64,000 nt of DNA from Verrucomicrobiota bacterium (GTDB lineage Bacteria; Verrucomicrobiota; Verrucomicrobiia; Chthoniobacterales; UBA6821). The position numbers and the translations under genes are program-made. This document shows, piece by piece, positions 7,507 to 15,604 of this stretch (the stretch's first letter is position 1; each line of letters starts with the position of its first letter). The stretch covers positions 62,001-126,000 of the forward strand of contig JAIOPL010000026.1 of assembly GCA_021413925.1 (NCBI GenBank), written 5' to 3'. The notes beneath the pieces were generated by a model. That model was not told the origin of the DNA and did not search any database. It worked only from the letters and a program-made list of their open reading frames with translations.

Positions 7507-8262
7507 TCAATCACGCTTCATCAGAGCACTCCACCGCCTTCGAAAAGCCCTCTTCTCACGGCGGAGCCTTATCAGATCCCATGGCTTCCATGTCCGACCT
7601 CGAGTCTTCATCTCGTGGTGGAGAAGCCGGGCCCGTGGAGTGCAGATCACACCCTGACCAGATTCCCTGACCCTCAGGCAGTAGTCGGTATCATTGAAAG
7701 CCACGGGAAAATTCACCTCATCGAGCCCGCCCAGTCTGAGAAAGAGATCACGCCGGGTCATCAGACAGGCTCCCGTTACCGCCTTAACATCGTAGGCATC
7801 CATGCCTGGGGTTGAATCAAGATGGCGGACGCAATCACGCCCGCCGACCACATCCCCGGCATGCTGAATCGAGCCGTCAGGGAAGAGCAGTAGCGCCCCC
7901 ACCACCCCGACACCCTCCTGCATAAGCCCCGCCGCCATCGTCTCCATCCAGTCGGCGGAGATCACCTCCGTGTCATTATTGAGCAGACAAAGAATTGATC
8001 CCTTTGCTTCCTCCGCACCCCTGTTGATCATCGCCGAGAAGTTGAAAGGCCCCGGATATTTCAGGACCCGCGTATTTATCGCCCATTCCTCCCCCTCCAG
8101 CAGACGAAGGGCCTTGGGCTCCATACTCCCATTATCAACAATCAGGATCTCGTAATCCGGATAAGTAGATTTCTCGCGGATACTATTGATGCAACGGCTC
8201 AGAAGCTCCGCCTTATCCCTCGTCGGGATGATCACGGAGATTTTTTTGTTTCCCTCAGTCAT
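7507..8262 (-). CDS. Glycosyltransferase family 2, rhamnosyltransferase-like
   Basis: A soluble GT-A enzyme of 251 residues. KISVIIPTRDKAELLSRCIN and YEILIVDNGS form the nucleotide-binding start, LLNNDTEVISADWMETM holds the DXD-like metal site (NND), and VTGACLMTRRDLFLRLGG with FNDTDYCLRVRESG gives the catalytic-base region seen in GT2 O-antigen and capsule transferases. The start taken is the ATG before TEGNKKISVI; the frame also opens at 8307 with 15 more residues that do not look conserved. It belongs to the capsule operon and probably adds one sugar of the repeat unit. Confidence 0.85.
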   Translation of the reverse strand: MTEGNKKISVIIPTRDKAELLSRCINSIREKSTYPDYEILIVDNGSMEPKALRLLEGEEWAINTRVLKYPGPFNFSAMINRGAEEAKGSILCLLNNDTEVISADWMETMAAGLMQEGVGVVGALLLFPDGSIQHAGDVVGGRDCVRHLDSTPGMDAYDVKAVTGACLMTRRDLFLRLGGLDEVNFPVAFNDTDYCLRVRESGQGVICTPRARLLHHEMKTRGRTWKPWDLIRLRREKRAFRRRWSALMKRD

Positions 8263-8560
8263 GTTCTTTGTCGCCCAACCGATATTCCACGGGACAAAAC
8301 ACCCCACACGGACATCTGATTCTAATGATCCCTCAACCTCCTAATAGAGCTTTTTACTTCCAATAGCTGCTCGGCGCACAATCTTCCTAACTTTCGGTTT
8401 TATGCTATTCGGGAAAGGTGTAATCAGTAGTGATCCTGATCCCTCACCACGGAGCCCTTGATCCCGAGTGTTATGCAGTGGTGGGGGGACGAGTGGATGG
8501 GCCTCGGGTTTTTCCTCGTTGGTTCAAAAATACAGTATTCTTACCCGATCGGCTGGATGA

Positions 8561-8845
8561 TCATTTCGATTTCAGCTCAACTGAAGATGCCTGAAGGTGC
8601 TGACCGATAATCTTATGAGCAATGGCCGTCTGATCCGGGAAAACATGCATTAACATGGCGGCGACAAAAATGATGGCCGTCACACCGAACGCTAATCCGA
8701 CCATCAGATCCAGCATTCCTAAAACGACTGGAATCAAGGCCGCGATGATTCCCTGCTGATCGCTAAAACCCATCATCTTAATCGAGAAAAACATGATTAG
8801 TGCAACGGGCAGAATTCTAAGAAATTTGAAAATCAGAGGTTTCAT
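8561..8845 (-). CDS. Small membrane protein, unrecognised
   Basis: A 94-residue protein that I do not recognise. It has two or three hydrophobic stretches: residues 9-22 (LRILPVALIMFFSI), 34-56 (AALIPVVLGMLDLMVGLAFG) and a following AIIFVAAMLMHVF, then a polar C-terminus. Its ATG overlaps the stop of the FkbH-like gene (ATGA), so it is translated with it. It may anchor or help the FkbH-like enzyme or the capsule assembly machinery, but that is only position-based. A 250-bp spacer without an evident gene separates it from the downstream GT2. Confidence 0.6.
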   Translation of the reverse strand: MKPLIFKFLRILPVALIMFFSIKMMGFSDQQGIIAALIPVVLGMLDLMVGLAFGVTAIIFVAAMLMHVFPDQTAIAHKIIGQHLQASSVELKSK

Positions 8846-10590
8846 CGGTTTATCTGTATGGTCATGAATTTTTTAAACAGCCCCTTTTTCTCCGGCTTAG
8901 TGTACACCCAGAGGCCGTCCCGTAGTTCGAAGCCGTTCTTGGGATAGAGATCGGCGCAGAGGTGGTTCTTCTCGGTTCTCACATACTCCGCAGTGACCTC
9001 GGGGGTATTGATCCGATCGATCACACTGCGGAGCATCTGCTGCTCCACATCCAGACCGACCACGCGGCAGCTCATCACAAACTGGCGGATGCAGTTTCCC
9101 TGTACCATCAGGAGCCCTACCAATCCGTAGGCAGTGAAGCGGTCTGTGACGTTGAAGGTATAGAATACGCCCCCTTCGGCAAAGAAGCGACCGATCTCCT
9201 CGGGGGTCCAGCGACGGCCGGTTGTGTTGAACTGATTCGTTTTGTTAAGCAGTTCGCGGGCCCTCTCGAAGCTCTGATCGGAGGGACTTTTGATGATGTG
9301 ACCCACGACCTTCAGATTCAGGGACTGAAGGAACTCCCCACGGCTCATCGACTTCCGGGACTGCTCCCTCACGCCCTGCGCCTGGATCATCTCGGTACGC
9401 CTTCCTGATTCCGTCGTGATGAATGGAACGTCCAGCTCGGGAGCAGTCAGCAGATACTCCCGGATCCCATAGAGATCCTCGCCGAGAATACGGATCCCGA
9501 CGAACTCCCGGCCCACCTCGTCCCTCTCCACCGGATTGTCATCGATGAAAAGTGCATTGCCAGGGAGCAGATTCGTCTCCTCCAGAATCTCACGGACGCT
9601 CTGCACCTTCGGATTCCAATTGATCCTGATAGAGGCGAAGTCCTCGAGCAGTATCCTTCGCTGGAAAATCTCATCCCATTTCTCACGAATCAGGGACTCG
9701 TAATTCTTGCTCGCTATGGCGAGGAGGATCCCACGCATCTTCAGGAACTGCAGGGCCTCCACCACTCCGAGCGGCCACCCTTCCAGTCCGTGCGGATGGA
9801 TCCCATCCTCTGCCAGCACCCCGCGCCAGAGGGTGTCATCCAGATCGACAATCACGATCTTGAGCGGATCGCGACGCGTCAGGATCTCATAACGATGCAG
9901 AATATCGTGCCAGACATCATCGAGAAACTCCTCAGTCTTGAGTTCTCTGGATTTGCTAAAGGGCTCAGGAGGCTGAAGCCTTTTGAGATCATGCTCGAAG
10001 TCGAAATCACCTGCCAACGCCCCATGACTCAGGGCATGGATTGAGTCATCCAGGATATGCCGCTTGCCTATCCGAGAAGCGATCTCGTCCAGATCGACGT
10101 AGTGGACATTGGTGCGAGAGAGACAGATTTTCTCCAGCCGCTCGTTCAGTCTGCGGATCAGATGCTGAAGATTCGAGAGAGAGTGCCGGGGCATCATACG
10201 CCCCAGCGGATTGCGCTGAGGGACGATGAATCCAGTCACGAAGGAGGTCAATCCGTGCCGCGTATTATAGCCTAGGTAATTCTCCAGAAAGAGAGAGAGC
10301 TGGCTCAGCGCACTAGTCTCCAAGGCATTCAGCGCCTCAGGATTCATGAGGTCGGCGCCGAGATAGTGGGATTCATGCAGAACTCCCCGCAGGGGAGGCT
10401 GGATGATCTGGAAAGAATAGTTATCGATCGGGGCCTCCGGCTCATCCGGAAGCACAGAGAGATGATTGACAAGAAGATGATGCAGGGAATCGGGATCTCG
10501 TTTCTCACGACGCAGCCATTCACAGATCCGGAGGGCGAGATTCTCCGAAAGGCAGGAGCCGATCAGCAGGATGTTTCCTTCAGCTGACAT
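8842..10590 (-). CDS. FkbH-like protein: SGNH, HAD-IIIC phosphatase and GNAT domains
   Basis: A 582-residue three-part protein. The N-terminal 220 residues look SGNH-like (LLIGSCLSENLAL). The HAD domain has IVIVDLDDTLWRGVLAEDG (DLDDT near residue 250), IASKN, then FIDDNPVERDEV. The C-terminal part (SLNLKVVGHI to the end) is GNAT-like with FNTTGRRWT and YGLVGLLMV. FkbH enzymes take 1,3-bisphosphoglycerate and load glyceryl groups on an acyl carrier protein; related proteins in polysaccharide loci modify sugars. No carrier protein is next to it here, so the acceptor is unknown. A TTG three bases earlier is a possible start. Confidence 0.83.
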   Translation of the reverse strand: MSAEGNILLIGSCLSENLALRICEWLRREKRDPDSLHHLLVNHLSVLPDEPEAPIDNYSFQIIQPPLRGVLHESHYLGADLMNPEALNALETSALSQLSLFLENYLGYNTRHGLTSFVTGFIVPQRNPLGRMMPRHSLSNLQHLIRRLNERLEKICLSRTNVHYVDLDEIASRIGKRHILDDSIHALSHGALAGDFDFEHDLKRLQPPEPFSKSRELKTEEFLDDVWHDILHRYEILTRRDPLKIVIVDLDDTLWRGVLAEDGIHPHGLEGWPLGVVEALQFLKMRGILLAIASKNYESLIREKWDEIFQRRILLEDFASIRINWNPKVQSVREILEETNLLPGNALFIDDNPVERDEVGREFVGIRILGEDLYGIREYLLTAPELDVPFITTESGRRTEMIQAQGVREQSRKSMSRGEFLQSLNLKVVGHIIKSPSDQSFERARELLNKTNQFNTTGRRWTPEEIGRFFAEGGVFYTFNVTDRFTAYGLVGLLMVQGNCIRQFVMSCRVVGLDVEQQMLRSVIDRINTPEVTAEYVRTEKNHLCADLYPKNGFELRDGLWVYTKPEKKGLFKKFMTIQINR

Positions 10591-10669
10591 CAACTGATCA
10601 AAGTTTGATACAAGGATGAGACTTATATACTAGATGGCCAGGAGACGGATCAGTATTAATTCCTGATCT

Positions 10670-11455
10670 TCATCTCATCAAACACGCGAAGGACTTGAGA
10701 AGATGAATCATGTATGAATCGACAACCTCCTTACGAAGATATTCCTTGCCAAATTCAGATCCAGCTTTCGCTATATATTCATATCTCCCCGGCTCCTCTA
10801 ACTCTTTTTTTAAAATATCAACAACATCCGCATCACGAGCGATCGGAATGTAATGCAGCCACGGGACAAGAGAATCATAGTAAAACTGTACCCGTTGGGA
10901 TTCATACTTCATAATAACGGAGTTACTATGAAGGGATTTTACCATACGCCCCCATGCAGCCCCATTTCCATCCATGGAAATAATGAATTTGTAATCTAGT
11001 TGCTTTTCCCACGACCAGAATTCATCGCAAATACCAAGTGATTTGATGTACTCCACGGTCTCTGCCCCATCCTCCTGGCAGATAGAAGTAATTTTGAAAT
11101 CTACATCTTCTGAACTTGCAAAGAACTGAGCGGAACTGATTCTAGGAACCAAGTCATTCTTGACTTTATGCAAAGTGAGTAAGGCACCTCCTTTGCCCCC
11201 GGCTCCGGTTGTAGCACCCGCAAAGACAGCCTTGGGCTGTTTATTTGAAAAAGGTACGGGATCCTCTATCAGCAGTGACTGGTAGCCATCGCTCATCAGA
11301 TAATCCGCATCAGGAATCAGGATTTTTTCGCTGCCCCTGAGCTTGTCAAAGGAGAAAACCGGATACTCCAGAACATCTTCATTGGCAGCATCATTGATAC
11401 AGATAGGTAAGATCAACCGTTTCTTGAGATCCAGATCCGGCGAGATAGCTCTTAA
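10670..11455 (-). pseudogene. GT90-type glycosyltransferase domain, 3' part of an IS-split gene
   Basis: The C-terminal fragment of a gene cut by the IS5-family element. It carries a CAP10/GT90-like domain: DADYLMSDGYQSLL, KAVFAGATTGAGGKG, IISMDGNGAAWGRMVKSLHS, SNSVIMKYESQ and FYYDSLVPWLHYIPIARDA, a pattern of fungal capsule xylosyltransferase and bacterial LPS/capsule glycosyltransferases. With one TTAA copy and the IS removed, the frame joins exactly to the fragment at 12678-13316. The intact protein would be 469 residues (DUF4214 plus GT90). The fragment itself could still be started by a TTG at 11416, giving 248 residues, but its expression from within the insertion is doubtful. Confidence 0.8.
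11452..11455. repeat. IS target-site duplication, left copy (TTAA)
   Basis: TTAA directly precedes the left inverted repeat; the second copy is at 12689-12692. It fits the YTAR target of IS5-group elements. Confidence 0.85.
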
Positions 11456-12688
11456 GGAAACGCTGATTTAATCGGGGCGCCCTGCGAAGTGATGCTATGC
11501 AGGATAGGAGGGTTGGGATAGAATGAGGGAATGAACAACCAGCTGAGTTTTTCTGCGAGCGAATATGCCGGGAAGAAGAAGGCAACGCGAAGAGAACGCT
11601 TCCTTGGAGAAATGGAAAAGGTGGTGCCCTGGGGAAGGCTGATCGCGTTGATCGAGCCATGTTATCCGAAGGGTGAGCGAGGGAGGCCGCCGATCGGGAT
11701 CCAGAGGATGCTGAGGATCTACTTCCTTGCGCAGTGGTACGGACTGGCTGATGAAGCCCTTGAGGATGCCATCTACGACAGCCAGGCGATGAGGAACTTC
11801 ATTGGGGTGGATCTTGGAGGAGAAAGCGTGCCTGATGCGACGACTTTGCTAAAGTTCCGGCATCTACTGGAAAAGAACGACCTGACCCGTGCGATCTTTG
11901 AAGAGATTGGGAAGCATCTGAAGGCCAAGAAGCTCCTTATGAAAGAAGGGACTATCGTGGATGCGACCATCATCAATGCCCCCTCCTCAACCAAGAATGC
12001 GGAGGGTAAGAGGGATCCGCAGATGCATCAGACCCGCAAAGGCAATCAGTGGTACTTCGGCATGAAGGCCCATATTGGAGCGGATGCAGAATCAGGACTA
12101 GTGCATAGCCTTGTGGCGACCTCCGCCAATGTCAGTGACGTCAGCCAGACCAAGCATCTCCTTCATGGACAAGAGAAGAGGGTTCACGCAGATGCGGGAT
12201 ATGTTGGGGTTCAAAAGAGGGAAGAGTTTGAGGGAAACAAGATTGATTGGATGGTGGCAGAGAAGAAAGGACGCCTGAAGTCGATGGCCGAAGGATTGAG
12301 GAAAGATCTGCTGCGGGAATGGGAGCGCCGGAAGGCTCAGGTAAGAGCCAAGGTGGAGCATCCCTTCCACATCATCAAAAACCTCTTCGGATACCGGAAG
12401 GTTCGATACCGGGGGCTGAGGAAAAATCTCGCCCAACTTCACAGCCTCTTCGCCCTGGCCAATCTGGTCATTGCCGGACGCATGCTCCGGAAAGCTCAGA
12501 TGGCATGAAATCAGGGGAAAACACCCTCTCATGGAGGCAAAGGCCCCCTCGGTGGCATCCTGCCACTGCACAAATCTGCCAATCCGAGAGTCAGCTTCGA
12601 TGCAAGATGATCAAAAATATCACCCCAATCCCTTCCTCCTCATCAAAATTAGCCAGACTTTGAAAAAGGCGCTTTAATCAGCGGTTCC
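11456..12688 (+). mobile_element. IS5-family insertion sequence, complete
   Basis: A 1233-bp insertion sequence with one transposase gene. The ends are imperfect inverted repeats: GGAAACGCTGATTTAA at 11456 and, on the other strand, GGAACCGCTGATTAAA ending at 12688 (14 of 16 match). Both are flanked by TTAA, a YTAR target duplication typical of the IS5 group. Removing the element and one TTAA restores one open reading frame on the minus strand. The transposase looks intact, so the insertion may be recent and possibly still mobile. Confidence 0.93.
11531..12508 (+). CDS. IS5-family transposase
   Basis: A 325-residue DDE transposase with clear relation to E. coli IS5 InsH. It has an N-terminal helical DNA-binding part (RPPIGIQRMLRIYFLAQWYG), then the catalytic residues D144 (TIVDATIINAPSS), D221 (VHADAGYVG) and E276 (AKVEHPFHIIKNLFG), with the conserved RDPQMHQTRKGNQWYFGMKA between them. 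All three acidic residues are present and there is no frameshift, so it is likely active. It cuts and rejoins its own inverted repeats. The gene lies on the opposite strand from the capsule genes it interrupts. Confidence 0.95.
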   Translation: MNNQLSFSASEYAGKKKATRRERFLGEMEKVVPWGRLIALIEPCYPKGERGRPPIGIQRMLRIYFLAQWYGLADEALEDAIYDSQAMRNFIGVDLGGESVPDATTLLKFRHLLEKNDLTRAIFEEIGKHLKAKKLLMKEGTIVDATIINAPSSTKNAEGKRDPQMHQTRKGNQWYFGMKAHIGADAESGLVHSLVATSANVSDVSQTKHLLHGQEKRVHADAGYVGVQKREEFEGNKIDWMVAEKKGRLKSMAEGLRKDLLREWERRKAQVRAKVEHPFHIIKNLFGYRKVRYRGLRKNLAQLHSLFALANLVIAGRMLRKAQMA

Positions 12689-13316
12689 TTAAGTAGTTCA
12701 GAAGGCTTTTTATTCTTTCTTCACCAATGGTGCCGGTAGAGACATCCTTATGAAGCACAGACACTTCCTGGCCATCAACGATAAAGTTATGGATTGTTTG
12801 TTCTTTTTTTGCGATGTCCTCGCAGAAGGATGTATATCTCGCAGCATCCAATCCATTTTCCCATCGATGGAGTTGGTTGTGTACCCAGTAGATGGGTATT
12901 GGATCACTCACTTTCCCACCCTGAAGACACTTTGAGGTGCTGAATGCATCACTAAGAGACCTGATAACTTCCGTCAACCCGGTTCCCGACTGAATCAGAT
13001 CAATGCAGTTCTTGCGCCCATCCGCGTCAGTCTCACGATCCATGATTGAAAGATACAAGGCATCGACGATCTCCGGGGCGGCGAGAGCAACAGCTTTGGC
13101 GGAGAATTCTCCAGATCCGAGAAGGCCTTGGATCGCAGGTATGAGGGAGCGATGATCGACTATTGCTGCCTTGTAACTGCGGAGGCCCGCCTCATCAGCC
13201 TCGCGGCCGAGAATTGCTACAAAAAGCTGCTTAGCAATTTCATTGGAATAAAATTCCAAGACATTACCTAATCTACCTTTAGTGACTTTTTCCAAGAGAT
13301 AATTTTTGGCGGACAT
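12678..13316 (-). pseudogene. DUF4214 domain, 5' part of the IS-split gene
   Basis: The N-terminal fragment of the gene split by the IS5 element. Two DUF4214-like units are visible: FVAILGREADEAGLRSYKAA with LIPAIQGLLGSGEF, and ALYLSIMDRETDADGRKNCI with LTEVIRSLSDAFSTS. The residual frame ends 11 bp inside the IS, so the last three residues and the stop come from the inverted repeat. Joined across one TTAA, the sequence reads LLNYLRAISPDLDLKK into the GT90 part at 10670-11455. The N-terminal domain alone may still be made. The stand-alone DUF4214 protein at 15323-15586 has the same kind of unit. Confidence 0.8.
12689..12692. repeat. IS target-site duplication, right copy (TTAA)
   Basis: This TTAA follows the right inverted repeat and matches the copy at 11452-11455. 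The codon TTA (Leu) at the junction is the same on both sides. Confidence 0.85.
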
Positions 13317-13415
13317 TTATTTCACCCCCTTAAATTATAATTTGATATATGTCAGTTATTTTACTATATCCCCGAGGGAACCTCTTAATTCGAGGCATTT
13401 TTAGTAATGCTACTT

Positions 13416-14429
13416 TTATCCATGATGGGAAACAATAGGAATTAAGTCGAGTATTAGAGCTGGACTTAGCATTTGCTTTTTGACTGCAAACTCAGCCATC
13501 CTCCCTACGATATTCTCCGGTTTAATAAACTTCTCGACCACATGATAATTACTTCTCTCAACATAATCATCAAAGAGTATTAATGTGCCGGGTTTTGCAA
13601 AAACCAATGAGGCCAGAAAGCTTGCTACGCGGAAACGTCCATCAATAAGGATAAGATCTGGCGAGTGATTTGCAGCTAATATTTTCCTCCATGGTTCGAT
13701 GCTATAATTAGGCCATTTTACTGCCTTGGTATAATCCGTGGGATTTCCATAATTCCCAGTAGGCCCAATATCAACCCAGCAACTAATCAGAGTTTCTGCA
13801 TTTTTTAAGCATCTAACTTTTTCTGCAACCGCTTCTAAAAACGATTTATCTGAGTCAACAGAATAAATGTATGGTATATTCGAGGACGATGCTAATACCG
13901 TTGAGCCGCCTGATCCATATTCAAGAAAACAATTGATGTTATTTAACTTCTCCGCTAGATAAGCTCTTTCCTCTTCAGGCATGTCCGGGATGTCTCGAAT
14001 ATCCTCTTTTGACCATTTTATAACTGAACTAGAAACTGGAGAATTTTCTTCTTTCTTTGTTTCTTTTTTTGATGAGATATTTTCTTCTTTTTCTATTTTA
14101 GTTGCCACTCGATTAGTCATTTCCGTTTGAGAGACTTTGTGCAGGAGAGCTAGCGCTTGAGCGTTTTCGTTGATCCCCTGATAGATTTCAGCGAGTATCC
14201 TTAAGTCAGCCGGATCGCCTTCGGAATAAAAGCAAGCCTTTTTACCATGGTGGATTTTCTCCTGATTATCTTCAGATGTTTCCCTCACTGCTCGAGCTTT
14301 CTCAAGCAGTATCTGCCGGAATGAAACATCAAGTAATTCTATAGAATAGTCAGGATTTAGTGCCAATTGGTCACCAATTAATCTGATGATCTGCTCGTAA
14401 TCCTTAAGGTGATTTGTTTGGGAATTCAT
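13416..14429 (-). CDS. SAM-dependent methyltransferase-like protein with helical N-terminus
   Basis: A 337-residue protein. The first 110 residues are helical (DYEQIIRLIGDQLALNPDY, later LAEIYQGINENAQALALLHK) and may hold a TPR-like unit. A Lys/Glu-rich linker leads to a Rossmann fold: CFLEYGSGGSTVLAS for the SAM loop, IYSVDSDKSFLEAV, DLILIDGRFRVASFLA and LILFDDYVERSNYHVVEKF. Such proteins occur in surface-polysaccharide loci, but the methylated group is unknown. The ATG at 14429 is chosen over a TTG at 14441. The gene is visibly more AT-rich than its neighbours, suggesting separate acquisition. Confidence 0.72.
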   Translation of the reverse strand: MNSQTNHLKDYEQIIRLIGDQLALNPDYSIELLDVSFRQILLEKARAVRETSEDNQEKIHHGKKACFYSEGDPADLRILAEIYQGINENAQALALLHKVSQTEMTNRVATKIEKEENISSKKETKKEENSPVSSSVIKWSKEDIRDIPDMPEEERAYLAEKLNNINCFLEYGSGGSTVLASSSNIPYIYSVDSDKSFLEAVAEKVRCLKNAETLISCWVDIGPTGNYGNPTDYTKAVKWPNYSIEPWRKILAANHSPDLILIDGRFRVASFLASLVFAKPGTLILFDDYVERSNYHVVEKFIKPENIVGRMAEFAVKKQMLSPALILDLIPIVSHHG

Positions 14430-14456
14430 ATTAAAAAGCAAAGTCTTTTTGAAAGA

Positions 14457-15326
14457 CTATTTTACTGGCAGCATCATCTCCTTCTGAGTTCTCTCCAATA
14501 AATCCCTATAGGTTTCCTCTCGGAATTCTGGTAGTCTTTCAGGAACATCAGTGGTGGAGATGATAATGTTATCCAGTCCCATTTTATCAAAGTCCTGACG
14601 CCGACAATGCAAACCCTCTCTTCCAATCGGCAGTCCATAATTCCACCCAAAGGAAATTCTTACAGATTTATTTGCAAGAACTGAGCATTGTTTTATGTAA
14701 TCTTGACTGCTCGCAAGGGGACGAAATCCCTTGTTACCAATCCATTCCAGAACACTAGGCGTATTTCTTTTATGGTAAGGAACCTCACCTATGATTTGTA
14801 GATATTCCTGAACGATATTTTGACTCTCTTGCCACTTTTCTTTCCACCGACCAAATCCCCAGTTGTGTCCCATTGCGACATAGTCCTGATCGTGCTGCCT
14901 TCTCTCTCGGAAGGCCGATACCATGCCGACTCTTGGATCTTTCCAAAATTGCTCTCCCATCAGGTCCATGACCTGCATATATCCTGGTGCTAGAATCATG
15001 TCCTCCTCACAAAAAACGACATAATCATAGGCTTTTTCAACAAAGAGTAACTTTTCCAGATAATCAAAATGACGGGCAACTCCGAGGTTCTTTTCTTGGA
15101 TATGGATCCGGTCAGCCCCGTGCAGTCGTTTTATCCTGTTCTGAAGTCTTCTGTGCTCACGTGCCACCTCTGGTCGCGCATCCTGAGCTAGGCCATCCTG
15201 AAAAATGTAGATGTCGTAGAAATCGTTGACCTTTTTTCCAAAAATCTTTTGGTGGATCAGTGTTGGATAAACGAGTTGAAAATACTCATCCCTGCAATAA
15301 CTGATGAGAGCAATTGCCTTCTTCAT
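14457..15326 (-). CDS. Glycosyltransferase, GT-A fold
   Basis: A 289-residue putative glycosyltransferase. AIALISYCRDEYFQLVYPTL begins the fold, YIFQDGLAQDARPEV follows, and VVFCEEDMILAPGYMQVMDL contains the acidic metal site (EED) as in GT-A enzymes of the GNT-I-like kind. The later VAMGHNWGFGRWKEKW is a plausible acceptor region. The sugar is unknown. Its start overlaps the stop of the small DUF4214 gene by 4 bp (ATGA), so these two are coupled. Base composition is AT-rich like the methyltransferase next door. Confidence 0.78.
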   Translation of the reverse strand: MKKAIALISYCRDEYFQLVYPTLIHQKIFGKKVNDFYDIYIFQDGLAQDARPEVAREHRRLQNRIKRLHGADRIHIQEKNLGVARHFDYLEKLLFVEKAYDYVVFCEEDMILAPGYMQVMDLMGEQFWKDPRVGMVSAFRERRQHDQDYVAMGHNWGFGRWKEKWQESQNIVQEYLQIIGEVPYHKRNTPSVLEWIGNKGFRPLASSQDYIKQCSVLANKSVRISFGWNYGLPIGREGLHCRRQDFDKMGLDNIIISTTDVPERLPEFREETYRDLLERTQKEMMLPVK

Positions 15327-15586
15327 GAGTTCCTAATCCATTCAATCCACTTGGACATTTTACCCTCTGATGCCTTTCTTATCTCGATTTTTTCCCAATG
15401 CTCATCACTCTCAACGAGGTCTCTGATTAATCCTTCTGTCCCCAAATCACCAAAACTCTTCTCATAGGCCCTCAGCGCCTCTTCCTCAGGGTCGCGTCCC
15501 AAGACTCCTCGGAACCCATCGCGGATGATCTCCCGCCGGAAGATCCTGCAGAAATACTCATACAATCTTTCCTTCACGCTCTTCAT
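15323..15586 (-). CDS. Stand-alone DUF4214-like protein
   Basis: An 87-residue protein with one DUF4214-like unit: FRGVLGRDPEEEALRAYEKS followed by LIRDLVESDEHWEK. This resembles the N-terminal part of the IS-split glycosyltransferase gene. DUF4214 occurs on many glycosyltransferases and surface proteins; its function is not established. The stop overlaps the glycosyltransferase start by 4 bp, so it may act as a separately encoded domain of that enzyme. The start at 15586 is an ATG with no strong ribosome site visible. Confidence 0.68.
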   Translation of the reverse strand: MKSVKERLYEYFCRIFRREIIRDGFRGVLGRDPEEEALRAYEKSFGDLGTEGLIRDLVESDEHWEKIEIRKASEGKMSKWIEWIRNS

Positions 15587-15604
15587 GCTCTTGATGGTGG
15601 AAAA

